Assembly: GCA_000526255.1 (NCBI GenBank)
Contig: JAFS01000002.1
Coordinates: 434,001-498,000 of the forward strand
Reading direction: 5' to 3'
Source of the DNA: Verrucomicrobia bacterium LP2A
GTDB taxonomy: Bacteria; Verrucomicrobiota; Verrucomicrobiia; Methylacidiphilales; Methylacidiphilaceae
DNA length: 64,000 bases
Part shown: positions 1-8,556 of the stretch, in pieces
Layout of the letters: every line of letters starts with the position of its first letter
Numbering within the stretch: position 1 is the first letter of the stretch
The notes under the pieces: model-generated
What the model saw: only the letters and a program-made list of their open reading frames with translations
Database searches by the model: none
Told to the model about the DNA's origin: nothing
Position numbers and translations under genes: made by a program

Positions 1-788
1 AGCATCGCGGCACGAGCTCCGGCAAGAATGACCTTGATCGCATCCGCGGTCTCCATGATTCCACCGGTCGCCGCCAGATCGATCGCCACTCGGCCGTAGA
101 GGATCCCGATCCAGGTAAGGGGGATCCGGGTATCCCGAGAGGAGCCCGGCAAGATCCCGCTCCGCAGAGCCAACCGTTCAACGTCGATATCAGGTTGATG
201 GAAGCGATTGAAGAGCACCGCGCCATTCACCCCTGCCGCATGGAGACGCTTCGCCATGTGCGCAACGTTGGTATAAAACGGGCTCAGCTTGACAGCCAGA
301 GGAATTTGGATTTGGGCGCGGACTAGGCGAACGATGTCGAGCGTTTCCATTTCCAGATCGGCACCGGCCTTATCCGGATCGGTCGGCACCGAATAGATGT
401 TGAGCTCCAGCGCATCGGCTCCTGCCTCCTCGAGGACCTTGGCGTAGCGGGTCCACCATCCCGGAGTCGCGCCGTTCAAGCTGGCGATGACCGGAATCCC
501 CACCGACGATTTGAGCATGCGAATGTGGTCGAGATAGGCTCCCGCGCTGAACCGAAACTCTTCAAGCTTGGGGAACGCCTCCAGCGCACCGCCATAATCC
601 TTGTACGAGCGCTCGGCAATCTCCTCCTTGAGAAGCTGCTCCTCGAAGAGAGAGGGGAGCACCACGGCTCCGATGCCTCCCGCCTCCATCTCCTCAATCC
701 TTGCCGGCGAGGCGGTCAAAGGAGAAGAGGAGGCAATCAGCGGGGAGCGGAGCGATAAGCCAAGATAGCGCGTTTCCAAATTCAGCAT
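1..788 (-). CDS. Dihydroorotate dehydrogenase-like flavoprotein (C-terminus beyond window)
   Basis: About 262 residues are visible, read from the ATG at 788; the gene runs off the left edge. It begins MLNLETRYLGLSLRSPLIAS, typical of the FMN-dependent dihydroorotate dehydrogenase TIM barrel, and contains a VKLSPFYTN strand like the FMN-contacting lysine strand of that fold. Where true class 1 enzymes have an Asn-x-Ser/Cys-x-Pro-Asn loop, this protein has LELNIYSVPTDP, so it fits the DHOD-like side family better than pyrimidine-synthesising PyrD. The real substrate is unknown. It lies on the same strand as the LysR gene upstream, separated by about 140 bases containing a hairpin. Confidence 0.85.
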   Translation of the reverse strand, partial: MLNLETRYLGLSLRSPLIASSSPLTASPARIEEMEAGGIGAVVLPSLFEEQLLKEEIAERSYKDYGGALEAFPKLEEFRFSAGAYLDHIRMLKSSVGIPVIASLNGATPGWWTRYAKVLEEAGADALELNIYSVPTDPDKAGADLEMETLDIVRLVRAQIQIPLAVKLSPFYTNVAHMAKRLHAAGVNGAVLFNRFHQPDIDVERLALRSGILPGSSRDTRIPLTWIGILYGRVAIDLAATGGIMETADAIKVILAGARAAM

Positions 789-844
789 GGGTCCTCCGTT
801 TGCTCTCTTCTTTGCCCCTTTCTTATCCGAAGGCAAGCGCGGAG

Positions 845-862
845 CCTCTCCCGCTGGAGAGG
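845..862 (-). terminator. Short perfect hairpin between lysR-type gene and DHOD-like gene
   Basis: CCTCTCC and GGAGAGG form a perfect 7-bp stem around a 4-base loop, about 65 bases past the stop codon of the LysR-type gene. There is no T-run after it on the minus strand, so it may be a processing or pause hairpin, not a classical terminator. Confidence 0.35.
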
Positions 863-928
863 ACGCCAGCTCCCTAACTCCCGGGCAGAAAGAGGGCCTT
901 CGGTACCGACCGCAGCGGCCAGCGAGCC

Positions 929-1858
929 CTATTCGCCCACCGCTTGCCTCGTATCGGCATCAGCCACCCTATCGGTCCGTTCTTCTTGGAGAGTCTCTAG
1001 GAACCGCTTGACGGCGGGAGAAAGGATTCGTCCCGCCTTGCAAAGCAGGGCGATCGGCCGATAGCATGGTTCGCCCGAAATTTCCACCGCCGCGAGCGAT
1101 CCGTTGAGCAACTCCTGCGCCACGGTTGCCGCGGGAACAATGGAGACCCCGATATCGATCTCGACCGCACGCTTCACCGTTTCAATGTTGTCAAACTCCA
1201 TCACCGGCCGAATTTCGAGCTTGCGATCCCGAAAGAGCTGATCGATCCCCTTACGCGTCGGCATATCCGAGGTGAAGCCGACGAAGCCCTGCCGGGCCAC
1301 CTCCTCCAACCCCACTTCCTTCCGCTTGGCCAGAAGATGCTGGGGATGACAGATGAAAATGAGGCGATCCTTCCGAAACGATACGGCCTTCATTCCTTTG
1401 CGGACGGCAGGAAACGCGACGATCCCCACGTCGCAGGTCCCGTCGGCCACATCTTCGTAGACCTGTCGCGAATGGCGATATTCCACGCGGACGTTCACTT
1501 CTGGATATTCGCGGAGAAACTTTTTCAGATAAGGCGGCAGCTCATAGAGCCCAACGCTGTAAATCGTGGAAACCCGAATCGTTCCGGCAATCGTGTTCCT
1601 CACCTCCGCAATGCGGTTTTGCAGCGCCTGGTAGAGGGCGACGATTTCCTTGGCCGTCTGGTAAACCAGAGCCCCTTCCGGCGTAAGGCCGATGCGTCGT
1701 CCCGCGCCCCGTTCCAAAAGCGGCAGCCGAAAGCGCTCTTCGAGTCCGCGAATTTGCTGGCTGACAGCCGATTGGGAAATGGAATTGGATTGCGCAGCTT
1801 TGCTAAAGCTGCGCGAGTCGACAAGATCACGAAAGACCTTTAAGGTCTCCAATTGCAT
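929..1858 (-). CDS. LysR-family transcriptional regulator
   Basis: A 309-residue protein with the standard LysR layout. An N-terminal winged helix-turn-helix (about residues 5-60, with SFSKAAQSNSISQSAVSQQI) is followed by a periplasmic-binding-like effector domain from about residue 90 (GTIRVSTIYSVGLYELP onward). The ATG at 1858 is chosen because the open frame extends upstream but the family begins at MQLETLKVF. It is divergent from the YggS gene with only 39 bases between starts, so it probably controls itself and may affect its neighbour. The sequence recalls the CysB/CysL/CbbR group, but the effector cannot be told from sequence. Confidence 0.93.
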   Translation of the reverse strand: MQLETLKVFRDLVDSRSFSKAAQSNSISQSAVSQQIRGLEERFRLPLLERGAGRRIGLTPEGALVYQTAKEIVALYQALQNRIAEVRNTIAGTIRVSTIYSVGLYELPPYLKKFLREYPEVNVRVEYRHSRQVYEDVADGTCDVGIVAFPAVRKGMKAVSFRKDRLIFICHPQHLLAKRKEVGLEEVARQGFVGFTSDMPTRKGIDQLFRDRKLEIRPVMEFDNIETVKRAVEIDIGVSIVPAATVAQELLNGSLAAVEISGEPCYRPIALLCKAGRILSPAVKRFLETLQEERTDRVADADTRQAVGE

Positions 1859-1897
1859 TGCGTGAGTTTTAAACAAACCTAATAAACTGTCAATTTC
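1859..1897. promoter_or_regulatory. Divergent LysR/YggS intergenic region
   Basis: This 39-base AT-rich gap (AAACAAACCTAATAAACTGT core) is the only space between two divergent starts, and it stands out against GC-rich surroundings. LysR regulators usually bind such a divergent region. I could not assign -35 and -10 boxes with confidence. Confidence 0.4.
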
Positions 1898-2611
1898 ATG
1901 GGGCTCCCCGAGGAAGCAACGTTGCAAGATCGGCTGACGAAGCTCCAGCAGCGGATCGAAATTGCCGCGAGCAAGTCCGGCCGCCCACCGGGCGCGGTCC
2001 GTCTGATTGCCGCCACAAAATTCCAGCCTCCGGAAGTCCTGGCCGAGCTGTTTGCTCTGGGAGTCCAAGATGTCGGAGAGAACCGGGTTCAAGAGGCCGC
2101 CGCCAAGCGCGAGATTCTCGGATCGAAGGGGACTTGGCATTTCATCGGCCATCTACAGAAGAACAAGGCGAATACGGCCGCTCATCTCTTCGACTGGGTG
2201 CAGTCGCTCGATTCGCTGGAGCTGGCGCACGCCCTTTCCCGAGGGGCAGTGCTCCTGGGACGCAGAATGTCGGTATTGATTCAAGTGAACATTTCCGGAG
2301 AACGGAGCAAATTCGGGGCACCTCCGGACGCGGTGGCATCGCTCGTGCGCGAAGTCAATGCTCTCTCCGGCCTGGAATTACACGGATTCTTCACGATCGC
2401 GCCGTTTGCCGAAGACCCCGAAGCAGCGCGACCCGTTTTTGGGAGCTTGCGGACGCTGCGAGATCGGGTTGAGGAGGAAACCGGATTTGCTCTTCCGGTT
2501 CTCTCGATGGGAATGAGCCACGACTTCATGATTGCGATCGAGGAGGGAAGCACGATGGTCCGCATCGGCACGGCCCTCCTCGGCCCAAGGCAAGCGCACG
2601 CCTATCGATGA
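1898..2611 (+). CDS. YggS/PLPBP-family pyridoxal phosphate-binding protein
   Basis: A 237-residue single-domain PLP protein of the YggS/PROSC family, which maintains vitamin B6 and amino-acid homeostasis and is not known to catalyse a reaction. The PLP lysine is K41 in LIAATKFQP. Family motifs VGENRVQEA, WHFIGHLQKNK and SMGMSHDF are all present, as is the C-terminal phosphate-contact region (GSTMVRIGTALLG). Its stop codon overlaps the next start by 4 bases, implying translational coupling to the secreted hypothetical protein. Confidence 0.95.
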   Translation: MGLPEEATLQDRLTKLQQRIEIAASKSGRPPGAVRLIAATKFQPPEVLAELFALGVQDVGENRVQEAAAKREILGSKGTWHFIGHLQKNKANTAAHLFDWVQSLDSLELAHALSRGAVLLGRRMSVLIQVNISGERSKFGAPPDAVASLVREVNALSGLELHGFFTIAPFAEDPEAARPVFGSLRTLRDRVEEETGFALPVLSMGMSHDFMIAIEEGSTMVRIGTALLGPRQAHAYR

Positions 2612-3405
2612 GCTTCCGGCGGAGCTGGTCTTGCTCTCTCGTTTTCTTCCTACTCTGGATCGGCGCGAGATTGGCCCCAGCGGAGGGCTTCCGTATGGAC
2701 TTTCTCTGGAAAACCGATCGGAAGGAAGAACGCCTGTCTCTCCTCCGGAGAGGCCCCTATATCCGCATCGATCAGGCGGCCAATCTCTTTTCCCTGATCT
2801 ACAACCTGGAGCTCCAATCCTTCCTGGGGTTGGAGCATTTGGACGCCCACTTCTGGTCGTTCGACTGGCCGACGATCCATGCGAATGCGAGAGCCAGCCG
2901 GGAAAACGGATGGCGCCTCCGTTCCGATCCCTTTCCGGATGATCCGACTCTTCTCCCGTTCACTCCGTCCGCGCCGTCCACTTCGCCCCGAGCGACCGTC
3001 TTTCACGACTTAGCCCGCTTCTCCTGGTTTCGGGACCCGGGCCAGGGAGATCGCTGGATGGGGCGCTCCGACGAAGGCGAGCAGGCGGAGGTTCTGGCCA
3101 CTCCCTTGGAAAAAGACCGTCGGGCCTTTTGGCTTTCGACGGTGCAGCAGATGAAGACACTCTCCCAGATTTTCCACTTTCTCCTGGGACGGGAAGCCTG
3201 GCCCGAATCCGCTCTGGCGGTCTGGCTTTCTCTTCCGGCGGATAGCGGCATGTCCTTGGAAATGTCCTGGCGGAAAGCGGGCGAGGAAGAGGGGAAGCTG
3301 CGGCTGCTCGCCCAGCAGTGGACCGACCCACCGGCCGACTCCTTCACGGCTCCGAAGGGCTATCAGCGCGAGAGCCTCGAGGAAATCGAAGGATTTCTTC
3401 CCTAG
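2608..3405 (+). CDS. Secreted hypothetical protein
   Basis: I do not recognise this 265-residue family. It begins with a basic stretch and hydrophobic core (MSFRRSWSCSLVFFLLWIGA) ending in APAEG, a signal peptide with a plausible cleavage site near residue 25. The mature part is soluble, rich in Trp, Phe and Leu, and ends in LEEIEGFLP. A central Ser/Pro-rich linker lies near residues 115-130. It overlaps the YggS gene by ATGA. Periplasmic or outer-membrane placement is inferred from the signal peptide only. Confidence 0.8.
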   Translation: MSFRRSWSCSLVFFLLWIGARLAPAEGFRMDFLWKTDRKEERLSLLRRGPYIRIDQAANLFSLIYNLELQSFLGLEHLDAHFWSFDWPTIHANARASRENGWRLRSDPFPDDPTLLPFTPSAPSTSPRATVFHDLARFSWFRDPGQGDRWMGRSDEGEQAEVLATPLEKDRRAFWLSTVQQMKTLSQIFHFLLGREAWPESALAVWLSLPADSGMSLEMSWRKAGEEEGKLRLLAQQWTDPPADSFTAPKGYQRESLEEIEGFLP

Positions 3406-3469
3406 CCGGTTTTCTCTCCCCCCGGCCCCACCGGATTTTGTATATTTCGTCGATCACCGGTCCGGAGAA

Positions 3470-3934
3470 ATGGTCCTTACCCGAAGAAGCAAATATGCCT
3501 TGCGCGCGCTGGTCTACTTGGCACGAGCGCGGGGAAAGGGTAGCGTCCTCATCGGGGAGATCGCGGAGAAGGAGCGCATCCCCAAGAAGTTCTTGGAAGC
3601 GATCCTGCTCGAGCTCAAGAACAAGGGCGTCCTGGAAAGCCGCCGGGGGAAAGGGGGGGGCTATCAGCTCGCCGAAGAGCCAGGCAAGGTCCTCGTTGGC
3701 CAGATCATCCGACTCATGGACGGGCCAATCGCTCCCGTTCGCTGCATCAGTAGGAGCGCCTACGCGGCCTGCGAGGATTGCCCCGACGAAAGGCTCTGCA
3801 CGATCCGAGCCGTCATGAAGGAAGTGCGGGAGAAGATCTGCGAGGTGGTCGATTGGACCACTCTTTCCGACCTGGTCCGGAAGGAGGAAGAGCTGTGCTT
3901 AGCGACCCATCGCGCGCTCAGCTTCGACATCTGA
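3470..3934 (+). CDS. Rrf2-family transcriptional regulator, probable Fe-S sensor
   Basis: A 154-residue protein with an N-terminal winged helix (RRSKYALRALVYLA, then an IPKKFLEAILLELKNKGVL recognition region) followed by the Rrf2 wing (RRGKGGGYQLAEEP). Cysteines C92, C101, C104 and C110 are arranged much as in IscR-type regulators and could hold an iron-sulfur cluster, making it a redox, iron or NO sensor. Upstream (3406-3469) is an AT-richer stretch with a CACCGGTCCGG motif that could be a self-operator. IscR and other Rrf2 roles are alternatives; no isc/suf genes are adjacent. Confidence 0.92.
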   Translation: MVLTRRSKYALRALVYLARARGKGSVLIGEIAEKERIPKKFLEAILLELKNKGVLESRRGKGGGYQLAEEPGKVLVGQIIRLMDGPIAPVRCISRSAYAACEDCPDERLCTIRAVMKEVREKICEVVDWTTLSDLVRKEEELCLATHRALSFDI

Positions 3935-3975
3935 GGTGGCCGCCCTCGCCCTTGACCCCCGCGGAGCGCTTGCGA

Positions 3976-4635
3976 TCAGCCGAAGAACTTCGGCATCAGC
4001 AAACGCAGGAGCAGGATCGCGGAGCATCCGGCAAAGAAGCCGATCGCCAAGAGCAAGCCCACGGCCCAGAGGCGAAGGCCGGTAAGACGTTTCTGCAGGG
4101 TCCGACTCTGCTCCGTGATCTGCGAGACAAGACCGGTCAGTTGCGAGTTCTCCCGCTGCAACCTCTCTTGCCACTGCTGGGACGAGGAACCCAACAGATC
4201 CTGCAGATAGAGGACGTTCTGGTGGATCTGCTCCGTGATCTGCGAGACAAGAGCGGCCAGTTGCGAGCTCTCCCGCTGCAACCTCTCTTGCCACTCCTGG
4301 GACGAGGAACCCAACAGATCCTGCAGTTGGGTGGTGTAGTGGTGCAGGTATCCCAGGAACTGCTGCAACTCGTCCCGGCTGGGGGCCGTGCCGAGAGTAG
4401 GGTTGGAGGCGCTTTCCAGAAGCTCTTGCACTGCCCGAGGCACTCGCTCCAGATAGGCAGCATTGGCTTCGAGAAGAAGCAATAGGCCACTGAGGCTGTC
4501 GAAAGAGTGAGCGGGCTCGGAGCGGCTGCGGTACCACTCCCAGGCAGCTTCCCGCTTTTCCGGCGGGAGATGGGCGATCGCGGCCTTCCAAAACCGGTGC
4601 GGATCTTCGGGTTCTTCCGCCTCCGGATCATTCAT
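3976..4635 (-). CDS. Coiled-coil protein with C-terminal membrane anchor and internal 40-residue repeat
   Basis: A 219-residue protein of no recognised family. The N-terminal part is acidic (MNDPEAEEPEDPHRFWKAAI). Two 40-residue repeats, each starting LQDLLGSSSQ and continuing WQERLQRE, predict a Gln/Leu-rich coiled coil (about residues 103-180). A membrane segment follows near residues 188-213 (LWAVGLLLAIGFFAGCSAIL), with only a few residues after it, so it looks tail-anchored. Its start overlaps the stop of the upstream ParA-like gene by 4 bases. The pair resembles partition or conjugation accessory genes, but no function is shown. Confidence 0.8.
   Translation of the reverse strand: MNDPEAEEPEDPHRFWKAAIAHLPPEKREAAWEWYRSRSEPAHSFDSLSGLLLLLEANAAYLERVPRAVQELLESASNPTLGTAPSRDELQQFLGYLHHYTTQLQDLLGSSSQEWQERLQRESSQLAALVSQITEQIHQNVLYLQDLLGSSSQQWQERLQRENSQLTGLVSQITEQSRTLQKRLTGLRLWAVGLLLAIGFFAGCSAILLLRLLMPKFFG
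4111..4326. repeat. Direct tandem repeat, 120-base period, inside a coding region
   Basis: Two 96-base units (4111-4206 and 4231-4326) beginning CTCCGTGATCTGCGAGACAA and ending AACAGATCCTGCAG are nearly identical, differing at only a few positions. They are spaced exactly 120 bases (40 codons) apart and keep the reading frame of the coiled-coil gene. Near identity at DNA level suggests a recent duplication. Confidence 0.9.
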
Positions 4636-5462
4636 AAGAGATTTTGCAGATTCACCTTCCCTCCTCTCCGAATTCCCCGTCGTTCCTGCCCGCGATCAGG
4701 CGGTGGGGGTGCAGTCCGCTCAACTTTTTCCGCCTCTTCCCCGGCCAACAGAGTCGCGGCGGCACGGTCATAGCGGCCGAAAAGCAGCCGCAGCCAATCC
4801 TCCAGAATGACTCGATGAATCAGGTCGAGCTTCACCTCCGGATCGACAACGGCCTGCACGGGGGTGATCGCCCGTTGCAATCCGATTTCCAGAGCGGCCA
4901 GTGCGTCCTTGGTGTCAGCGAGCAGCGTCGGCAGTTCGAGCGTCGCGGCACCAAGGGAAAGCAGTTCCTTCTCGAGATCGCTGCCCTCGTACATGCGAAT
5001 CCGTGGAATTCGAGCGCGATTCCGAACGATCACGTAGTCCGCCTGACTACCCACTCGCTCCACCACTTCCGCGATCTCGTCCATCACCGCGAGATCATCC
5101 ATCGGATAAAAGAGCATAGTGACCCGGGTATCCGGCTCTCGATCGCCGTACTGAAAAAAGCGCACGGCTTCCAAGGAGCGGAGCAGCACGCGAGAGAGAT
5201 GCGCTCGCGGATCAATCAGGGTAAGAGGCGTTTCCGGGATGCCGCGAAAAAGGCGGATCAGATCGGTCTCCGGCTCCTCGGAGAGCTTGACCGCTTGAAC
5301 ACCCGGCACGGCTTTCGATAAGGTTTGATTATCCGAATCGAGGTCGAATGCCCGCCACGACAATCCTCGCGCCGACATCCACCCCAGCCGCGCAATCGCC
5401 TCCGTCGATTTGCCTACATTGCCCTTGCTCTGAATCGGGACGGTCAATCGATGCTTGATCAT
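4632..5462 (-). CDS. ParA/MinD-like P-loop ATPase (TraL-like)
   Basis: A 276-residue protein with the deviant Walker A motif KGNVGKST at residues 13-20, the hallmark of the ParA/MinD/Soj group, a FDLDSDNQT switch-like region, and a Walker B-like strand (TLIDPRA). A VRNRAR segment occupies the nucleotide-base contact position. The C-terminus is basic and Pro-rich. The next gene, a membrane-anchored coiled-coil protein, starts within its stop codon. No ParB-like gene or parS site is visible, so this is an orphan; plasmid TraL-type mobilisation ATPases are the closest analogy I can offer. It may be a remnant of an integrated mobile element. Confidence 0.8.
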   Translation of the reverse strand: MIKHRLTVPIQSKGNVGKSTEAIARLGWMSARGLSWRAFDLDSDNQTLSKAVPGVQAVKLSEEPETDLIRLFRGIPETPLTLIDPRAHLSRVLLRSLEAVRFFQYGDREPDTRVTMLFYPMDDLAVMDEIAEVVERVGSQADYVIVRNRARIPRIRMYEGSDLEKELLSLGAATLELPTLLADTKDALAALEIGLQRAITPVQAVVDPEVKLDLIHRVILEDWLRLLFGRYDRAAATLLAGEEAEKVERTAPPPPDRGQERRGIRRGGKVNLQNLL

Positions 5463-5693
5463 AGGTTAGCTGGTTCTCCAGAAAGAAACGGATGGGACGG
5501 TCGAACCGCTCCAGAACGCTGCCCATCGCCGAGACAATCATTTTCCCTGAACCGGGAGAATCGGATCGTGGAATGAGGAACGATCGTCGTCAATCGGATT
5601 TTTTCGCAGCTTCCTCGGGAGCGAAGGGATGCGTTTCCTCCGTCAGGCTGCTTGTGAAATCACCGCTCGCGGAGTTGGTTTTGCGCGGCGAGC

Positions 5694-7091
5694 CTACGGC
5701 ATGCTCTGGGAAAGTAGACCAACGGAAATGATCTCTCCCTCCTGCGATCGATATCGGCTTCCCAACGCTGCCGTCGCCCACGCCACGGTGGGGCGGTCTT
5801 GCGGACCGAAGACGATGTGCGGAAAGGGGCGGCTCGTTCCGTCTCCGATCTGGCGTCTCCATTGGAGAGCTCCCGCAGAATCCAACTTCGCCAAGTAGAC
5901 CCTTCCTCCTTGAGCCAACGGTTCGGTCGAAACCAGCGGGCCCTTGGCCTCCCCCAGCAGCCAGAGGCTCCCGTCGGCTCCGTAGCCGAGCGCCATCGGC
6001 CCGACGGAAAGATCCTTCTCGACTTCCCGACACCAACGGAGAGAAGCCGGGTCGCCACCGTATTCGGCGACGAAGAGCCGAAGCCCGCTCGGCCGCAGCG
6101 AACGATCGCCGGGACAAGCCCCCCATACGCTGCTCCCCGCGATAGCGACAGCTCCTTTTTCCGAACTCGCCACAGCAAACGCAAGATTGTTCCACATCCT
6201 GCCGAAAAGGTGTGACCAGAGCCTACGCCCAGATTCGTCCCAGCGATCGACGAAGATCTTCACCTGCGGTATCCCGCGGCTCCCCGAAGCAAGCCATCCA
6301 TAGTCGAGCCTCTCCTTGGGGGTTCCCCGCAGAGGGCTTGGTGGATTGCCTGAAAGCCCGGCAAAATAACCGACGACGGCGATCCCTCCGGTTGGAATCG
6401 CGGCAATGGCCACGGGATTCTGAATCCCCAGAGAGCCCGTTGCGAGCCACCGTGCGCCGGGCTGCCTCACCTCTGGAACCGCAGGAAGCGCATGGCTCTG
6501 CAGGAGAATGCCCTTCTCCGAATAATGAAAGATTCGTGTCTCCCCTTCGGCGATCTCTGGGTGATCAAAGCCTCCTCTCCTGGAGGGAGGCTCGCGTAGG
6601 GCGATATACAATCCTCCCTTCCCATCGGGCGTCACCACCTCACTCGGATTCACCGGATCGGCGGCCAGCTGCCGCCCCCAAAGCAGCTCTCCCTCGCCCG
6701 AAAAACGCCAGATCCGAAAAGCGCCGCCCGACTGTCCAGCCACAACGATCTCCCCACCGGGCTCGGAGACAAGGCGCAGACGGATGTCGAACGGGATAGG
6801 GTCGGTGATCGGCCTAGCCCAGAGCAGGCGTCCTCCGGGCGCCCAGCGGCTGAGCTCGGCACGGGTCCTTTGGCCCTCCTTCGGAAGAGGCGACGCAAGG
6901 AGCCAGAGACCCCCGTCGCCGCGCGGCAGGGCATCGTATGCTCTCTGTATCCTTCCCGGCCCGATCGCCCAGATCTGCCCACCCGACCCAGCCGCGTGCG
7001 CTGGAATCGCCTTCACGCCGAGGAGAAGGAAGCCGAACCCGACGAGAAGCAACCAGAGAGGAAGCGCGCGCCGGGACGGGTAACGGCTCAT
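5694..7091 (-). CDS. Secreted beta-propeller-like repeat protein
   Basis: 465 residues from the ATG at 7091, chosen because it overlaps the pepA stop by ATGA and yields a clean signal peptide (basic MSRYPSRRALP, hydrophobic LWLLLVGFGFLLLGV, then AHAAG). The remainder consists of repeated short strands with G-G-x-W/I and W-x-R patterns such as GGLWLLASPL, GRLLWARPI, GEIVVAGQS, ALQWRRQIG and GSLWLLGEA, as in SBBP or Kelch-like beta-propellers. Likely periplasmic, outer-membrane or extracellular. The ligand is unknown and the coupling to pepA does not clearly indicate a role. Confidence 0.8.
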   Translation of the reverse strand: MSRYPSRRALPLWLLLVGFGFLLLGVKAIPAHAAGSGGQIWAIGPGRIQRAYDALPRGDGGLWLLASPLPKEGQRTRAELSRWAPGGRLLWARPITDPIPFDIRLRLVSEPGGEIVVAGQSGGAFRIWRFSGEGELLWGRQLAADPVNPSEVVTPDGKGGLYIALREPPSRRGGFDHPEIAEGETRIFHYSEKGILLQSHALPAVPEVRQPGARWLATGSLGIQNPVAIAAIPTGGIAVVGYFAGLSGNPPSPLRGTPKERLDYGWLASGSRGIPQVKIFVDRWDESGRRLWSHLFGRMWNNLAFAVASSEKGAVAIAGSSVWGACPGDRSLRPSGLRLFVAEYGGDPASLRWCREVEKDLSVGPMALGYGADGSLWLLGEAKGPLVSTEPLAQGGRVYLAKLDSAGALQWRRQIGDGTSRPFPHIVFGPQDRPTVAWATAALGSRYRSQEGEIISVGLLSQSMP

Positions 7092-8512
7092 GACTGAGTC
7101 TCTTGATTCGCGAGGGAAAGCAGATAGCGGATCACGAGGCGCACGCCGAAGCCCGTCACTCCCTTTTCGAGGTAGGGAAGCTCGCGATTGACCCAAGCCG
7201 GTCCCGCAATGTCGAGGTGAACCCAGGGGGTTGCTCCCACCCAGTGCTGGACGAACGCGGCGCCGACCGATCCTCCCCCCTCCCGCGCGCCGGAAACGTT
7301 CTTCACCAAGGCCACGTCGCTTTCAATGGCTTCCCCGAACTCTTCCCCTAGCGGCAGAGGCCACACCGGCTCTCCCGCCTCATCCCCGAGCTGCCAGAGC
7401 TGGTCCCGAAGACCGGAGTCCGGAGAGAAGACTCCGGCCCGATTTCGACCCAGAGCCACGATGCAGGCGCCCGTCAACGTGGCGAGATCGAAGAGCAGGC
7501 GCGGAGCGAAACGCTCCACGGCATAGCCGACCGCGTCCGCAAGAAGGATGCGTCCTTCGGCATCGGTGTTCAGCACCTCGATCGTCTTGCCCCCGTAGCT
7601 GCGGATCAAGTCCCCGGGACGATAGGCGCGGGCGCTCGGCATGTTCTCGGCGCTGGCGACGACACCGACCAGCGGAATGGGCAATCCAAGCCGGCTTGCC
7701 GCACGCATGATTCCCAGGACAGCGCAGCCACCCATCTTGTCGAACTTCATCTCGTCCATGTGCTCGCCAGGCTTGATCGAGATCCCACCCGAATCGAAGG
7801 TTACCGCCTTCCCTACGAGGACGATCGGCGCGGCATCCGTCGGCCGATGTTCCAAGACAATCAACCGGGGTGGGTTGTCCGACCCCTTCCCGACCGCGAG
7901 AATTCCCCCGAATCCGGCCTCCTCCAACTCCTTCGGACCCAAGACATGACAGGAAAGGCGACTCTCGGCGGCGAGCTCCCGGGCCTTGTCCGCCAGGACC
8001 GCGGGTGTGACGACGTTGGCCGGTTGATTCCCAATCTGGCGGACGTAGTTGACGGCCTCGGCTAGGGTCGAGGAACGCTCGACCTCCGCGCGGGCCTTCC
8101 CGGGACCCCCTTTGCCGACAGCCACGACGAGCGTCCGAAGCGGACCACTTTTCCGAGCCTCGGGCATCCGAAAATCTTCAAACCGATACGAGGCGAGTAA
8201 AGCTCCTTCCACAGCGAAGCCAGCCCGTTCCGGAAAGGCGGTGCAATCGAGATGGATCTCCTCCCCGCCCAGCTTGCGAAGAAGCTTGACTCCCGTCCCT
8301 GCGGCCTTGCGCAGAAGATCGCCCGTAACGGGACCATCCCCCAGTCCGACGTAAACGATACGCCCTTGCCGCTCCCGCCAAATCAGGGTAGCCAGCTTCC
8401 CACCATCGAATTCCTCTTGAGGCACTCCGTCTTTGACGAACTCGCCCTTGCGGACAAAGACGACGCGATCGCCCCGCTGCGGCAGATCCTCTACCGTCAC
8501 GACCATACCCAT
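7088..8512 (-). CDS. pepA: Leucyl aminopeptidase, M17 family
   Basis: 474 residues, the usual size for cytosolic M17 aminopeptidases, which remove N-terminal residues using two metal ions. The catalytic half carries VGKAVTFDSGGISIKP (metal-binding Lys and Asp) and the family signature NTDAEGRILLADA (metal ligands Asp and Glu, catalytic Arg). The N-terminal macro-like domain is divergent, as usual. The start at 8512 is the only ATG giving a normal N-terminus (MGMVVTVEDLPQRGD). It precedes and is coupled to the secreted propeller gene. E. coli PepA also acts in Xer recombination, but nothing here indicates that. Confidence 0.96.
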   Translation of the reverse strand: MGMVVTVEDLPQRGDRVVFVRKGEFVKDGVPQEEFDGGKLATLIWRERQGRIVYVGLGDGPVTGDLLRKAAGTGVKLLRKLGGEEIHLDCTAFPERAGFAVEGALLASYRFEDFRMPEARKSGPLRTLVVAVGKGGPGKARAEVERSSTLAEAVNYVRQIGNQPANVVTPAVLADKARELAAESRLSCHVLGPKELEEAGFGGILAVGKGSDNPPRLIVLEHRPTDAAPIVLVGKAVTFDSGGISIKPGEHMDEMKFDKMGGCAVLGIMRAASRLGLPIPLVGVVASAENMPSARAYRPGDLIRSYGGKTIEVLNTDAEGRILLADAVGYAVERFAPRLLFDLATLTGACIVALGRNRAGVFSPDSGLRDQLWQLGDEAGEPVWPLPLGEEFGEAIESDVALVKNVSGAREGGGSVGAAFVQHWVGATPWVHLDIAGPAWVNRELPYLEKGVTGFGVRLVIRYLLSLANQETQS

Positions 8513-8556
8513 TCGCTCCCCCCTTCGTTTTCCTTACGGCGATGCGCGCGCCGCGT

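Noticed and set aside
4111-4326. CRISPR-like repeats
   Set aside because: There are only two units, they are long, and they code in frame for a coiled coil; no spacers or cas genes.
5329-5541. 70-codon minus-strand frame overlapping the ParA-like gene start
   Set aside because: Its first 28 residues look protein-like, but the rest lies out of frame inside the ParA-like gene, with no ribosome-binding site. Possibly a leader peptide, but unsupported.
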